DNA of 64,000 bases, taken from assembly GCA_947172415.1 (NCBI GenBank), contig OX359199.1, positions 584,001-648,000 of the forward strand. Reading direction: 5' to 3'. Positions 1 through 21,109 of this stretch are shown here, one piece after another. The position numbers and the translations under genes were made by a program. The stretch comes from Chondrosia reniformis (Eukaryota; Porifera; Demospongiae; Chondrillida; Chondrillidae). The notes beneath the pieces were generated by a model. That model saw nothing but the letters and a program-made list of their open reading frames with translations. It searched no databases and was not told where the DNA came from. Position 1 is the first letter of the stretch. Each line of letters begins with the position of its first letter.

Positions 1-3
1 AAT

Positions 4-2250
4 TTAAAACATATGAATTCCACTTTTACCATCAGCAATAAACAGTTCACCATCTTCATTCACAGCAATGCCACTCAAATTTGATTGGCCCTCAAACTTC
101 CACTTATTTACTCGAGTACAACTCTTAATGGCTTCCGTTACAGATATCTTGTATACCAACGTAATGTTGTTATTCTCTTGGATAAATAAATGATCATCAC
201 TTGAGACACAGAGATACAAAGGGGGCCTCTTGCATTTAATTTCCATGAGGTACATACATTCAGATGTTTTCACAGTGAATATCTGTACTTTGCTATTCCT
301 TCCATCACACACGTACAGTCTTCCATTACTAAATGCTATGTCAGTGGGCGATTGGAAATGCTCCTTACTTTTGCCATTAGAGCCAACCTCAAACAGGCAG
401 GTGAAATTAGCCAGGTTGTATACTGATATACAATTCCTGTCACTTTCACAGACAAAGAGACGATATTCTTGATCGCTTGCTAAATAGGAGGGACTTCCCC
501 TTATTTGGATGGTCTCAAGGACTGTACCCCGCAGGGAACAGAGACACACACGCTGGATCTCTTCGTAGGAGACTGCAATAATATCATTGCTGGTAAAAGT
601 GATTCCAGAAAACTTGTAATTCGGTGATTCTTTAGCCAGTTTGACTGCAGTCATCTTATTAAGATCTTTATCAAATAAATAGACATTCTGTGTCACTTTC
701 TCATCCGTTGCAGCCAGTTTTCCATCCTTGCTGATTGCTAAGAGATGAAATCCTTGAGATAGGCTCTTCTTGATTGTTTTCTGACAGCAACCAACATTGC
801 TCCATAGTCGTAACTGCAAAATGTATGTAGTTTGTGTTACATATGAATACATATAACTGTATACTTATTTATTGTGTTACATATAAGCCTATAATTACTA
901 CATGTAAAATCCAAGTGTTGATAACACTATACAAGTAATTATATACAGACAAAATTCAAGGTTAATTTGTAAACATACCTGCTTGCCTATTGCATTGGTA
1001 GGATCAGGGGAATAATGTGGTGGTGCTTTTCTTGCTTTTATGATAATATTGGCCTCACAATTTACACCATCTTCTGACAGATCTAAAGAATCTGGAATCT
1101 TGCATGCTTCTGTCTCTTTATCACTCTCTTGGTACTGCTTCAGTTGCTCTTCCTTCTGTTTAATACTCTCTTGGTACTGCTTCAGTTGCTCTTCCTTCTG
1201 TTTAATACTCTCTTGGTACTGCTTCAGTTGCTCTTCCTTCTGTTTCAATTGGCAATTTAGCAAATCATTTACATCTTTTAGGTTACGGACAACATCCTTG
1301 TATGCTTCCATTTCATCTCGGAAATCCCCTATTTTCTCACTATTTGCTTGAAGCTGATGCTGTCTTGTTTCTCCAAGGTCTGACGCAGACTCAATTTTCT
1401 TCATCTCACTCATAAGATCACTACTTTTGGGACGTTCCTCTGGCCTGTCATGCAAACATCTTTTTATCAAAAGTAAAAAGAGGTCTTTCTCCTTATCCGC
1501 TATCTTTTCTATTTGACTTTCTCGACGCTGACATTCAGTGAGTGCTATTAATTTATCTCCTTCATATACTTTTGAATTTTGAGGATTTGGCCATTCATGG
1601 GTCAATGTAGTTATCATACAGTTGCCAAAGGAGAACACATCCAACTTCTCAGTGTAGCGAGGAGGATAACTCAAAGCTTCTGGTGGCATAAATACAAAAG
1701 TTCCCTTCACAGATGACTTGCGAGTCAGCTTTGACAGACTGATGGCTCGGGTCATGCCAAAGTCTGTCAGCTTGGTCTGAAATGTCCACTCATTCAACAA
1801 GATGTTGTTGGGACTCAAGTCGTGATGGACTAGAGGTGGATTCTGAGAGTGAAGGTAGTACAGTCCTTGAGCTACCTGACGAAGGATGGACACCTTGTCT
1901 GGAAGGAGGAACTCCTCCCTACTGTGACCTTCAAGGTAGTGACGAAGAGAAGTGTCCATCTTCTCCATTACGCACATCGGTACGCGACTGTCGGCTGGAT
2001 AGCAATTCCCCAGTAACTGAACAATGTTCGGATGCCTCAAACTGGCCCAAGTTTGACATTCCTTTTCGAATTCGCTGACCATTTTGTCCATTTCCAGTTG
2101 GGAAATGTCTTCAAGGAAGATGTCGTGTATCCTCTTTGCTGCACAACGCGTTCCGCACCATTCTACTTCGATAACTTCGCCATAGGAACCGTGACCGAGC
2201 TTTTTGCCAGATGGGAGTACCCCTTTCAAGTGAACTACAAAATTCGACAT
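4..2250 (-). CDS. TKL-like protein kinase / coiled coil / NHL-type beta-propeller protein, copy 1
   Basis: Two exons, 2250-979 and 813-4, joined in phase 0 (donor GTATGT, acceptor TTTGCAG) give 693 aa. Residues about 12-290 form a kinase: glycine loop GHGSYGEV (19-26), lysine K39, catalytic loop HHDLSPNN (142-149), DFG at 163-165, and PPEAL and DVFSFG further on. The Arg before the catalytic Asp is His, so this is a non-RD kinase. Residues about 300-400 are a glutamine/lysine/glutamate-rich coiled coil with three 14-residue repeats (QKEEQLKQYQESIK). The second exon encodes short beta-propeller repeats resembling NHL blades (for example GSPSYLASDQEYRLFVCESD), likely a ligand- or protein-binding module. 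The protein has no signal peptide and no convincing membrane span, so it is probably cytosolic. Its start lies 213 bp from the stop of the sister gene. The substrate is unknown; TKL non-RD kinases often act in immune signalling, but that role is inferred here. Confidence 0.85.
1123..1248 (-). repeat. Three 42-bp tandem repeats inside the kinase coiled coil
   Basis: Three consecutive 42-bp units (1123-1164, 1165-1206, 1207-1248), each encoding 14 residues, lie in frame in copy 1. Copy 2 has two units at 3708-3791. Forty-two bases equal two heptads, so gain or loss of a unit lengthens the coiled coil without changing its register. Confidence 0.9.
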
Positions 2251-2462
2251 TTTACTAACTTCTGGGCGTGGTTATGATACCGTATGCCTACAATCTAGTA
2301 CCTGTTGAGATGCGATAGAAGATTATACATTACTGGTATAAATAACAATCATATAATTTACGAAAAAAGTATTTAAATATAATTGAGAATTGTTTGTGGG
2401 CATACAAAGATCAATCAGTTTATCAACGGATATCTATCAAGTTCTTAAGATTAGATTGCAAT

Positions 2463-4793
2463 TTAAAACATATGAATTCCACTTTTACCATCAGCAATAA
2501 ACAGTTTACCATCTTCATTCACAGCAATGCCACTCAAATTTGATTGGCCCTCAAACTTCCACTTATTTACTCGAGTACAACTCTTAATGGCTTCCGTTAC
2601 AGATATCTTGTATACCAATGTAATGTTGTTATTCTCTTGGATAAATAAATGATCATCGCTTGAGACACAGAGATACAAAGGGGGCCTCTTGCATTTAATT
2701 TCCATGAGATGTTCATAGGTGCTAGATTCAGATCTTTTCAGAGTAAATATCTGTACTTTGCTATTTCTTCCATCACACACGTATAGCCTTCCATTACTAA
2801 ATGCTATGTCAGCGGGCGATTGGAAATGCTCCTTACTTTTGCCATTAGAGCCAACCTCAAACAGGCAGGTGAAATCAGCCAGATTGTATACTGATATGCA
2901 ATTCCTGTCACTTTCACAGACAAAGAGATAAAATACTTGATCGCTTGCTAAATAGGAGGGACTTCCCCTTATTTGGATGGTCCTAAGGACTGTACCCCGC
3001 AGGGAACAGAGACACACACGCTGGATCTCTTCATAGGAGACTGCAATAACGTCACTGCTGGTAAAAGTGATTCCAGAAAACTTGTAATTCGGTGATTCTT
3101 TAGCCAGTTTGACTGCAGTCATCTTATTAAGATCTTTATCAAATAAATAGACATTCCGTGTCACTCTCTCATCCGTTGCAGCCAGTTTTCCATCCTTGCT
3201 GATTGCTAAGAGATGAAATCCCTGAGATAGGCTCTTCTTGATTGTCTTCTGGCAGCAATCAACATTGCTCCATAGTCGTATCTGCAAAATGTATGTAGTT
3301 TGTGTTACATATGAATACATATAACTGTACACTTATTTATTGTTTATTTTATTATATATTTAGACAACTTTAGCCACAACATACCGTTTCAATGATCCAA
3401 ATACATTTACATATACAATTTGCAATCAGAACCTGTAGACATATACACACTACATGTATCTATTAAGTTTATGCATGTATTCAAGCATTGATGGAAGACT
3501 TCTGTAATATTATATACCACGAAGCTTTATAGTACACAGTGCTCAATGTTACTATATATGTAATCATACCTGCTTGCCAATTCCATTGCTAGGGTCAGTA
3601 GGAGTGGTTGGTGTATTGGCTGGTTTCATGATAATCTTGGCCTCACAATTTACACCATCTTTGGAGAGATCCAAAGATTTTGGAACCTTGCCTGATTTCT
3701 CTTTATCACTCTCTTGGTACTGCTTCAGTTGCTCTTCCTTCTGTTTAATACTCTCTTGGTACTGCTTCAGTTGCTCTTCCTTCTGTTTCAATTGGCAATT
3801 TAGCAAATCATTTACATCTCTCAGATTACGGACAACATCCTTGTATGCTTCCATTTCATCTTTGAGATCCCCTATTTTCTCATTATTTGCTTGAAGCTGA
3901 TGCCGTCTTGTTTCCCCAAGGTCTGACGCAGACTCAATTCTCTTCATCTCACTCATAAGATCACTACTTTTGGGACGTTCCTCAGACTTGTCATTCAAAC
4001 ATCTTTTTATCAAAAGTAAAAAGAGGTCTTTCTCCTTATCCGTTATCTTTTCTATTTGACTTTCTCGACGCTGAAATTCAGTGAGTGCTATTAATTTATC
4101 CCCTTTGAACACTTTTGAATTTTGAGGATTTGGCCATTCATGGGTCAATGTAGTTGCAATACAGTTGCCAAAGGAGAACACATCCAACTTCTCAGTGTAG
4201 CGAGGAGGATCATTTAGAGCTTCTGGTGGCATAAATACAAAAGTTCCTTTCACGGATGACTTGCGAGTCAGCTTTGACAGATTGATGGCTCGGGTCATGC
4301 CAAAGTCTGTCAGCTTGGTCTGAAATGTCCACTCATTCAACAAGATGTTGTTGGGACTCAAGTCGTGATGGACTAGAGGTGGATTCTGAGAGTGAAGGTA
4401 GTACAGTCCTTGAGCTACCTGTCGAAGGATGGACACCTTGTCTGGAAGGAGGAACTTCTCTCTACTGTACCCTTCCAGGTAGTGACGAAGAGAGGTATCC
4501 ATCTTCTCCATTACGCACATCGGTACGCGACTGTTGGGAGGATAGTAGATGCCGAACAGCTGAACAATATTAGGATGCCTCAAACTGGTCCAAATCTGAC
4601 ATTCCTTTTCAAAATCTTTCACCATTTTGTCCAGTTCGGCTGAGGAGTAGCTGCGATAGAAAACGTCGTGCATTCTCTTAGCGGCGCAAATGGTACTACA
4701 CCATTCTACTTCGATAACGTCTCCGTACGATCCGGTACCGAGTATCTTGTTATTGAATATCTCCAACTTGTTTATCTGAACCGCAGTAGCCAT
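2463..4793 (-). CDS. TKL-like protein kinase / coiled coil / NHL-type beta-propeller protein, copy 2
   Basis: Tandem sister of the gene just downstream. Exons 4793-3570 and 3281-2463 join in phase 0 to give 680 aa. I chose the ATG at 4793 (MATAVQINKLEIFNN) because it aligns with the sister start; an in-frame ATG at 4835 would add 14 residues. The kinase has GTGSYGDV, the same HHDLSPNN catalytic loop, DFG and PPEAL. The coiled coil has only two 14-residue QKEEQLKQYQES repeats, against three in copy 1. The N-terminal lobe has diverged (for example AAKRMHDVFYRSYSSAELDK), while the C-lobe, coiled coil and propeller are nearly identical, so the duplication is recent or has been homogenised. The propeller exon has an extra SSTYEH-type insertion relative to copy 1. 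Confidence 0.85.
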
Positions 4794-5084
4794 ATCTAAA
4801 ACAGAGCGATATGAAGACAATGCATGCGCATGCACTTGTAAGGACTTAGGGTAGCTAATTGCACAGTGCCATAATGCATGGCCGCGCCTTGGTAGAGTGC
4901 GATTTTGCCGTTACAGACATTTTGGTCATTTTAATTTTTTTGCTGTTTTGGCATAACAATGGCTAGTGGTATATTATTAATATATAGGTGCACACGTGCA
5001 AAAAACACAGACCCAATGAGGCACTGCCTGTTATACACATCGGCCAAATCTATATATTGTATATAGGCACCATACGCGCAGGAA

Positions 5085-6005
5085 GTGCTCACAGAAGACC
5101 TCAGTCATCGTGTAATGGACTGAGGATGAACCCGCAGAAGACACAATTTATGGGTCTGTCCAGAAGGTGTCGGAAGAAAGAAGCTGATAGCCTTCGGGTA
5201 CATGTGAATGATGAAAAAGTAAAGAGATGTGATGAGGTCAAGTACCTGGGGGTGATTGTAGTTGAACTGGAAGAGGCACATTGAGCAGGTTAGGAAGAAC
5301 TGCCTCTCTGTCCTAGCAACCCTATACAAAATTAGAAGAGCACTGCCACCTAAAGTGAAGACACTTTTGTACCTGACTATGGTGCAGCCCCGCCTTGAGT
5401 CACTTGGACAGAATGGTGCAAACTCGATGCCATTAAATTGGACAAGGTCCAGAAGAGTGGGATGAGGATGATCCTGAATGAGACTTGGCCCTTCAGCTGA
5501 CATGAGGTCCAGGCTAGGCTGGATGACATTGAGTAACAATAGAAGGATGCTGAGAGCTATCTGTGTTATACGCTACATGAGAGGTGACGGTCCAGCATAC
5601 ATGGCAAACATGTTCAGAACGCACAAGGATCTCGGATTGCGTAGCGCCAGAAGAGAGAATGACATATATCTGACCATTCCCAGATCAAATTGGATGGCTA
5701 AGTCATTTAGCTACAGAGCAGGTATGGACTGGAACTCATTGCCTACCTCAATCAAGAATGCAAGCAATTACACCTTCAGAAGCAAAATTAAGCAGTAGTA
5801 TTTTGACCAAATTTAAGCAATTAACAAATCACTTCTTTGTAACACATCATTTCCTTTTATTCCACAGTTTACTTATTTAAAATTTGCAGGTGTAACAATC
5901 AGAACAATTCTGTACCGCAGTCACAATTTTTTCTCTTTCTTTTCTTTTTTTTGGTCCCCCATTTATACCAGCCTTGGGCTGACGGGGTCACCTTAATAAT
6001 AAATA
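5085..6005 (+). mobile_element. Decayed 3' end of a non-LTR (LINE) retrotransposon
   Basis: Conceptual translation shows the end of a reverse transcriptase (MNPQKTQFMG and VKYLGVIV, typical of the palm end), then the post-RT region (RHIEQVRKNCLSVL; LYLTMVQPRLE) and a C-terminal segment (YRAGMDWNSLP). The pieces lie in different frames around 5262-5284 and again between 5400 and 5530, with stop codons, so the copy is dead and truncated at its 5' end. The tail runs through a pyrimidine-rich stretch and GGGCTGACGGGGTCACC into AATAATAAATA near 6000, a common LINE 3' end. The clade (Jockey/CR1/L2-like) is not certain. Confidence 0.8.
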
Positions 6006-6096
6006 CGCTAGTTAATCTAAAAATGTACACAATCAATGTAATGGTACAAATAGGATGAGGACAGTTACCAGTATTAAGTGTGTTCTATATAGTCAG

Positions 6097-6720
6097 TCAG
6101 TCGTCATAGTCAACTCCCAACAGAGCAAGCTCTGATATCAATTCATCCTTTTTCGAAATCTTTACTAACTGTTCTGGTTCTGGATTGGGGAGGGCACCTG
6201 AGGCAATCTTTGATTCCAACTCGCGAATTTGCTTCAGTTTCTTACGAAGTGTTCGGGTCTTCTTTAGCTTGTCCTTTTCTGAATCCAACTCGACTTGCTG
6301 CTCTGCTGTTGAAGGATCCGATTCTGTTTTCTCCTCGTTTTTCTTCTTCGAGGCCACTTGTAACTTTAGAGTGGTTTCGGTTAGGAGGTCCACTTGCGAA
6401 TCAAGCGCAGATTCCTTCTCTTTAGCCAAGCGTTTCTTTTCTTTCCTCTTCTCTGCCTTCTTTTGAGATTTACTTTTTGTTGTCGGTTTAGGGGCAATGT
6501 ATTCGATAGTCGACGTCATTCCTGGCGGAGGTAAAGATGCAATTGTTTCCTTCTCTATCTGTCCCCTTGTTTTATAAGCTGGTACTTCATCTGGTGGTAT
6601 ATAGCCTTCCTTTACCTTTCTCTCCTTCCTCCACGACCCGTCTTGTCTCTGAGTCTCGGGAATACACAAGCTTCCATCTTTTTTCCGTACAACATTTTCC
6701 CTTTGAATAGCGGAGGCCAT
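6097..6720 (-). CDS. PYM1: Partner of Y14 and Mago (PYM1/WIBG), exon-junction-complex disassembly factor
   Basis: Single-exon protein, 207 aa from the ATG at 6720. The N-terminal signature (IPETQRQDGSWRKERKVKEG, then YIPPDEVPAY) is the conserved PYM domain that binds the Mago-Y14 dimer. The middle is a lysine/glutamate-rich stretch (KSKSQKKAEKRKEKKRLAKE), and the C-terminus is a helical segment (KLKQIRELESKIASG) matching vertebrate PYM1. In other animals PYM strips exon junction complexes from spliced mRNA at the ribosome. An in-frame ATG at 6801 would add 27 residues, but it would run over the KAT2 start region. I prefer 6720 because it places MASAIQRENV just before the conserved core, as in homologues. 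The gene is divergent from KAT2, with 55 bp between the two start codons. Confidence 0.9.
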   Translation of the reverse strand: MASAIQRENVVRKKDGSLCIPETQRQDGSWRKERKVKEGYIPPDEVPAYKTRGQIEKETIASLPPPGMTSTIEYIAPKPTTKSKSQKKAEKRKEKKRLAKEKESALDSQVDLLTETTLKLQVASKKKNEEKTESDPSTAEQQVELDSEKDKLKKTRTLRKKLKQIRELESKIASGALPNPEPEQLVKISKKDELISELALLGVDYDD

Positions 6721-6775
6721 TTTCAATTGATTTCGCAATCGATTACCCCTCTGTCTCCGCAGATCTCTCGACGCG
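6721..6775. promoter_or_regulatory. Bidirectional promoter between PYM1 and KAT2
   Basis: Only 55 bp separate the start codons of the two divergent genes. No TATA box is visible here. At least one transcript must start inside the opposite gene's coding or leader sequence, or both have very short leaders. Confidence 0.6.
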
Positions 6776-15786
<9,011 letters not shown>

Positions 15787-17511
15787 TATTTAAGTCAGTT
15801 TTGTCACTTTAAATTTGTTGTTGCAAATTTGGATGTACACATTTAGTTTTTATTAAAATTCACAAGTAATGAACACTATTAATTATACCTGTTATAGTGT
15901 ATACTTTTCAGTAAAACCTGACGAGTTATTGCTATGCTGGTACAATTTGCAAAGTCTACATTCCTGAATCATGATGTCATCTATTAACCATTGGTGTATG
16001 TATAATTATGTATCCCAGTTATTATATAGTCCATGTGACCATGCAGTGATATAATATTATACACCATACATGCACAAATCATATGCATGAACACATACTA
16101 TCTGTACATGCATAGTTATATAGCAACTGTATACACTTACAGTGTATGTGTTTATATATAAATGCTTAACTGATTGATTATTAGAGGTTGCACAATATTT
16201 GTTGACATGTTGAAATGCAATGCTAGACTGATGTATTTGGGAAACTGTATGTGTCAGAGATTGCAAATGTAAAAAGGAAATGAAACTAAATTAAAGTACA
16301 CACGAATGAAAGGCTTCATATGTACATGCACCTAGAGTTTACATATATATATACTATGCCATTGAAGCATCCAGTTTAGGACATATATATAATATGTATA
16401 AGACATGTATGTCTAGACTTGTATATAAATGCTTATGATTATTACACATACATATAGTATAATTAGTGCTGACCAATTCCAAGTATATGATGGAACAGGT
16501 TCTTGCCTGTGCTAAGGAATTTAATGTCACTTACAGTTAGAAACACAACTAATTAATGCCATGCAGGTAGATTCCCTAGGACTTTCCCAGATAAACATTA
16601 AAGGGAAGGTATTTTGGGAAATTTCTGTTCTTTAAATTAGGAATTATTTTTGGACCTTTCTAATGGTATATATATGTATATGACATAATTATGAAAGTCT
16701 AATGTTGATCACATATGCATTAGTCATCTGATATGTCATCTGATGTGTGATCTGATATTATGATATTCTGTAATACATTGAATAGGACAGCCATGTTTTT
16801 TGTGTCATGTAATTTAACTATACAAACATATTCATAGTCCATAAAGTATTATATATACGTATATGTACATAGGTATGTGATATATAAATGAATACACTTA
16901 AATAAAGAAGGTGAGTATATATATGGGAAGGACTGAATCATGATGCATGTTACATGTGGCCATATTGAGGTATAATCCATGGTGTAATGATAATAAACTA
17001 TAATAATAACTGACTAATTATAAATATATATAGTAACAGCCTCATTATAAATATAGTAGACAGTGACTCATGCTAAAGTTTACCAAATTACTAGGCAACA
17101 CAGTGTCTTTAGATGCTCAAAAGATTGGGAGATGAGAGTATTTAAAAGAAAACACTTTATGCAGCCTTTGTATATTCAATGTATTCATTTTACTTCCCTG
17201 TGCTAGTTGTGTAAATGTATTCATAGAATATATTGTTTGTTGTGGAATGTATACATCATGTACAGTACATCATGATCACCATATATATCCTTGTGGCAGA
17301 TCTGCTTACCACATTTATATATTTATCAACAGTGGTTGATATGGTTACATATCTGGTTTACTGATAGCTCCCTATGTAAACTTGTTTGTTACTTTCACCA
17401 AACATGAGAGAGATAGTGGACATCTGGAGGAGATAAGTGAACCACATGATTACAAACAAACACAGCAAAGAAACCAAAAACAGCTGGTGCATGTACTCTG
17501 ACAACTGCAGT

Positions 17512-17590
17512 TCAATCTAGGGGATCCCCTTTCAATCTGGGAGATCCCCTTTCAATCTGGGAGATCTATCTGGGAGATCCCCTTTCTATA
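17512..17590 (+). repeat. Short tandem repeat, about 20-bp unit
   Basis: Three to four units of TCTGGGAGATCCCCTTTCAA, one of them shortened. No coding potential. Confidence 0.85.
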
Positions 17591-19239
17591 GCTATCTGTG
17601 GTTTAACTATCCTCTTTGGTATCCTAAAGTTTATATTTGATATCAATCTATCACTGATAGTACTTCCAGAATGTATTTCCAAGGTATTTCAAACTAAACA
17701 GACCAGTCCTATGGAATACCCAAAAATTTTAAGAATCTGCCAAAAAGAATCCAAAATGTTTCCCTACTCTGAGAGGTATATTATTCTATGAAAATGACCC
17801 AATGGGTATTCACAAATCTTTAGAATATAAGTGCTATATATATAAAATAAACAAAAACATCCCTTACTTGTAATTTTTTTTCTATATATCAGTATACATA
17901 TTGGGCATATATGTAAACAATGTGGTTTTGAACATTATAATAAGGAGAATGAAGATCTATCTATGTACGTACATACATACATATATAAGTAGATAATTAC
18001 ATATATATACATCATCTGTTTAGGAATATACGTATACATGCTCTATAAGGAGGCATACTCAGCTTAAGGCATATACATGTGAAATAGTTGTAATTTTTTG
18101 TTTGCTGACCAGGAATTGTAAAATGCAGTGTCAGGTACATAACAAAGATAATTAATTATGCAGCTTTGTTGTCAAACAGCTGCACACCCACCCGTTATTG
18201 GCAGAGGGCAGTATTTAAGAGAGTGGAGGCTACAAGAAAACTGTATTGTTAGCTGACTTACAGGCGTAGAACACAGAAGAGGCAAAAGGTATATGAATAG
18301 CATACAACAGTACAGTTAAGGAACTCGCTAGATAGTAGATGGAAACCAGAACTTGTAGAACAGTACATATGGTAATTAGAGCCGAAAATACCCAATTAAG
18401 CAAGTGATTTTAGATAACAAACATTGATCTATTACAGTATTTGTATAATAAACACTACGCTGAGTTGTAAAATAACACAAAATCTTTAATCAATTCCACA
18501 AATAATGTATAAAAAACCCTGCTTGTCAAGATATTGACCAAACTGATTTTCTCCTATAACAATTATTATAAGAAACAGGACAAACCTTGGTTGAGAAAAC
18601 AGTTACTAAATCTCACTTTCAAGTGAAATTAAAACTATACAGCTCTTAGGGGAGAAAAGGTACAGAAACCAGAATAATAATATAGAACAAAAACTACCTT
18701 TAAGTTATATCCTTGGGACAGTTTTTAGGATGACATATAACATATATATTGACATGATAATTGTTTTAGGGACTTTACCTATTACTGTATATCACCTGCT
18801 GCATATGTATGTAAGTATGTATCAAGACAAAAATTAATTTATGCATACTGTATACCACAACTATGCATAATAGATCTGTTGTGTGTTTATTACAATCATA
18901 ATAAAAATACATATACATGCAGTCCCTTAGATAATTGTTTATTCCTAGGTCAGTTGCCTAACTTGCACATAACATCCTTTTTATATACATTTTTTAAATA
19001 ATGTATATGGTCAGTATAAATATATTATGTTACAATCCAAGCCGACTGGAATCCTATCATTACATATTATCTTAGGTAATTGTTTGGTGTGATGATGTAA
19101 GGCTGCACTTACGTAAATAGAAACAGCTATATATAGTATTAATGCTCTATGCATGGATTCATATAACAACAGAGCAATGCTGGAAGTATATCCATCCATA
19201 CATATCATCTAAAGTGAATAAACATTAAATTTTAAAGAG

Positions 19240-19312
19240 GAGTGCTTTGTAGAAATGAACACTATATTATACCGAAAAAGAAATAATAATGGTTTGTTTA
19301 CCAGCCCATATG
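19240..19312 (+). repeat. Short repeat, copy 1 of 2
   Basis: About 70 bp (GTGCTTTGTAGAAATG ... TTTACCAGCCCATATG) recurs at 19997-20062 with a few substitutions and small indels. It is a local duplication in noncoding DNA. Confidence 0.75.
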
Positions 19313-19724
19313 TGCAGGTGGGGTAGAGATTTGGTAATTTGTATATAGCATGCTCAAATTCAAATTACATTGATGGCATATAGCTAATTATACAGTAATT
19401 CTTAACACACATAACTGTCTATATATGTCAAAGCAGACAAGACCTAGACCAGAGACTAGTATGTAGGAGTGACTCAGCTGTCTATGTTTTGTTTACCTCA
19501 GGTGTTGAGACTGAGTCATGCTTCTAATATGTAATTCTATAAGTAGATACTCCCAATTTGCACATGTAAAGTGCTAATTCATGCTAAAAGAGCTCTAGAC
19601 CATTGTATTGTATCATACATTAACACTTATTATACAACAGAGCAATGGGCCGAGTACATATCTAAGGTATATACAAAAGACATTTCTAACAGGAACTATA
19701 TATATAAGATAACACACCTTTTAA

Positions 19725-19780
19725 ATGAATTAAAATTATTTGTTTTTCCAGATCTAGAAAAACAAATAATTTTAATTCAT
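19725..19780. repeat. Perfect 23-bp inverted repeat (hairpin)
   Basis: Arms 19725-19747 and 19758-19780 are perfect reverse complements around a 10-base loop (CCAGATCTAG). The stem is AT-rich. It could be a small foldback element or a precursor hairpin; nothing nearby decides which. Confidence 0.8.
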
Positions 19781-20842
19781 AAATTCATATTTATATCAAT
19801 TATGTACTACATTACCTAATACAATTCGTTTTTATTGGTTTATCAAGGTTTAATGATTTTTAAATCATGTTTATAGATACATATATAGACTACCACTTTA
19901 AAAGGGACTGTACTGAAATGTGGAGGGTAGAATTACAAATATATACCTGTCATCTAATATGCTATATACTGTATATACAAGCATAAACATTTAAAGTGAG
20001 TGCTTTGTAGAAATGGATACTATACCAAAAAAAGAAATAATGGTTTGTTTACCAGCCCATATGTACATATATATATATACACAGACAGCTGTACCAATGA
20101 GTATATATACATAATATATATATATATATTATGTATATATTCGTTCACCACAAATCACAATGGCTTACCCTCTGACCACAAAGTTCTTCAAAACCAATAA
20201 CATGTTTTCTATCAATATATTGCTTTTGGGTGAAATAAAAATGACATAAGATATTTAGGAGACTAGTACACAAAAACAGATAAATAAAGGGATACATTCT
20301 AGGAAGAATTATCAAAACAGTACAAGTGGTTCTCATAAACAATTTATTGGAACTTATTATTTTACATCTTCTTTACATGTATGTAGGTAGCACTTTGATG
20401 GTTCCATTTTAAGATGTTTTTTTTAAAATTTTATATACATGTATGAATAGTTACATGCCTTACTAGTTAAGGGAAATGACAATACAGAACAGAAACTAGT
20501 TCATTTAGGAACTTGAAAGGCGGATGATCTTTTGAAACCCAAGAACTGAAAATTACAAAAGTGGAAAATTCCAGATTCCTAAAAGGGGATCAAGAAGTCT
20601 TTTTATATAATACAGAGAAGTTTTGGAAAGGCCAAAGTTGTGAAGTAGGAAATTATAAGGTCTTAAGGTACTGACAGTTGTAGATTATTGAAATTGTACT
20701 ACTAATCAATAATGTATCATTTGCATTTCATCAAAAAGAAATCAAATTTAATAAACAACACGTAAGCTTTCTTGAAAACATAACAGATTACTAAAATCAG
20801 AGTCATTTAATGACTTTCAAAATTGTTTCAAAAGTTTAAAAT

Positions 20843-21109
20843 TCAAGCAGCAACTAGAATACTTCCAATAAAAAGTATCATTGATATAGTACATACGTGG
20901 AGGGGAATAACCCTGTAAGAGGTAGCAGATTGAGAAGGAAGAAGAGCCAGGAGAGGATTTGAACCAGGCCTCAGAGAGTTATGATAGGTGTGACAGCAGA
21001 TGAGGAGGCCACAGACTAGACCACAGGAGAGACTGCTGCCTAGCAACAGTGACATGAGGAGCCATGTGTCTGAGTCATGGAGGATGTCTCTCAGAGTGTC
21101 AAGGTCCAT
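20843..21109 (-). CDS. Possible exon of a small membrane protein
   Basis: An 88-residue open frame starting MDLDTLRDILHDSD contains a hydrophobic, Cys-rich segment (LLMSLLLGSSLSCGLVCGLL) that could span a membrane, and ends with a second hydrophobic stretch. The DNA is distinctly GC-richer than its surroundings, which suggests coding. On the minus strand a good acceptor (TTCCTCCAG) lies just 5' of the ATG, and a donor-like CAC/GTATGT sits near 20894, so this may be one exon of a larger gene. No family was recognised. Confidence 0.35.
   Translation of the reverse strand: MDLDTLRDILHDSDTWLLMSLLLGSSLSCGLVCGLLICCHTYHNSLRPGSNPLLALLPSQSATSYRVIPLHVCTISMILFIGSILVAA

Larger units (their letters stand above)
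15787..20842. other. AT-rich region with no supported gene
   Basis: Downstream of KAT2 I see no conserved coding exon on either strand. It holds AT microsatellites, a short tandem repeat (17512-17590), a perfect hairpin (19725-19780) and two copies of a short repeat (19240-19312 and 19997-20062). Near 18205-18290 a TTTAAG box precedes a GC-richer stretch ending in AAAAG then GTATAT, which could be a noncoding first exon on the plus strand; no partner exon was found. Confidence 0.6.

Noticed and set aside
1040-1351. Plus-strand Cys/Ser-rich repeat frame with YCFSCSSFCLILSW units
   Set aside because: Antisense shadow of the 42-bp coiled-coil repeats of the kinase gene.
6185-6466. Ser/Phe-rich plus-strand frame over PYM1
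   Set aside because: Antisense shadow of the Lys/Glu-rich part of PYM1.
19571-19819. 82-residue open frame
   Set aside because: AT-rich composition and it runs through the perfect hairpin; no recognisable domain.
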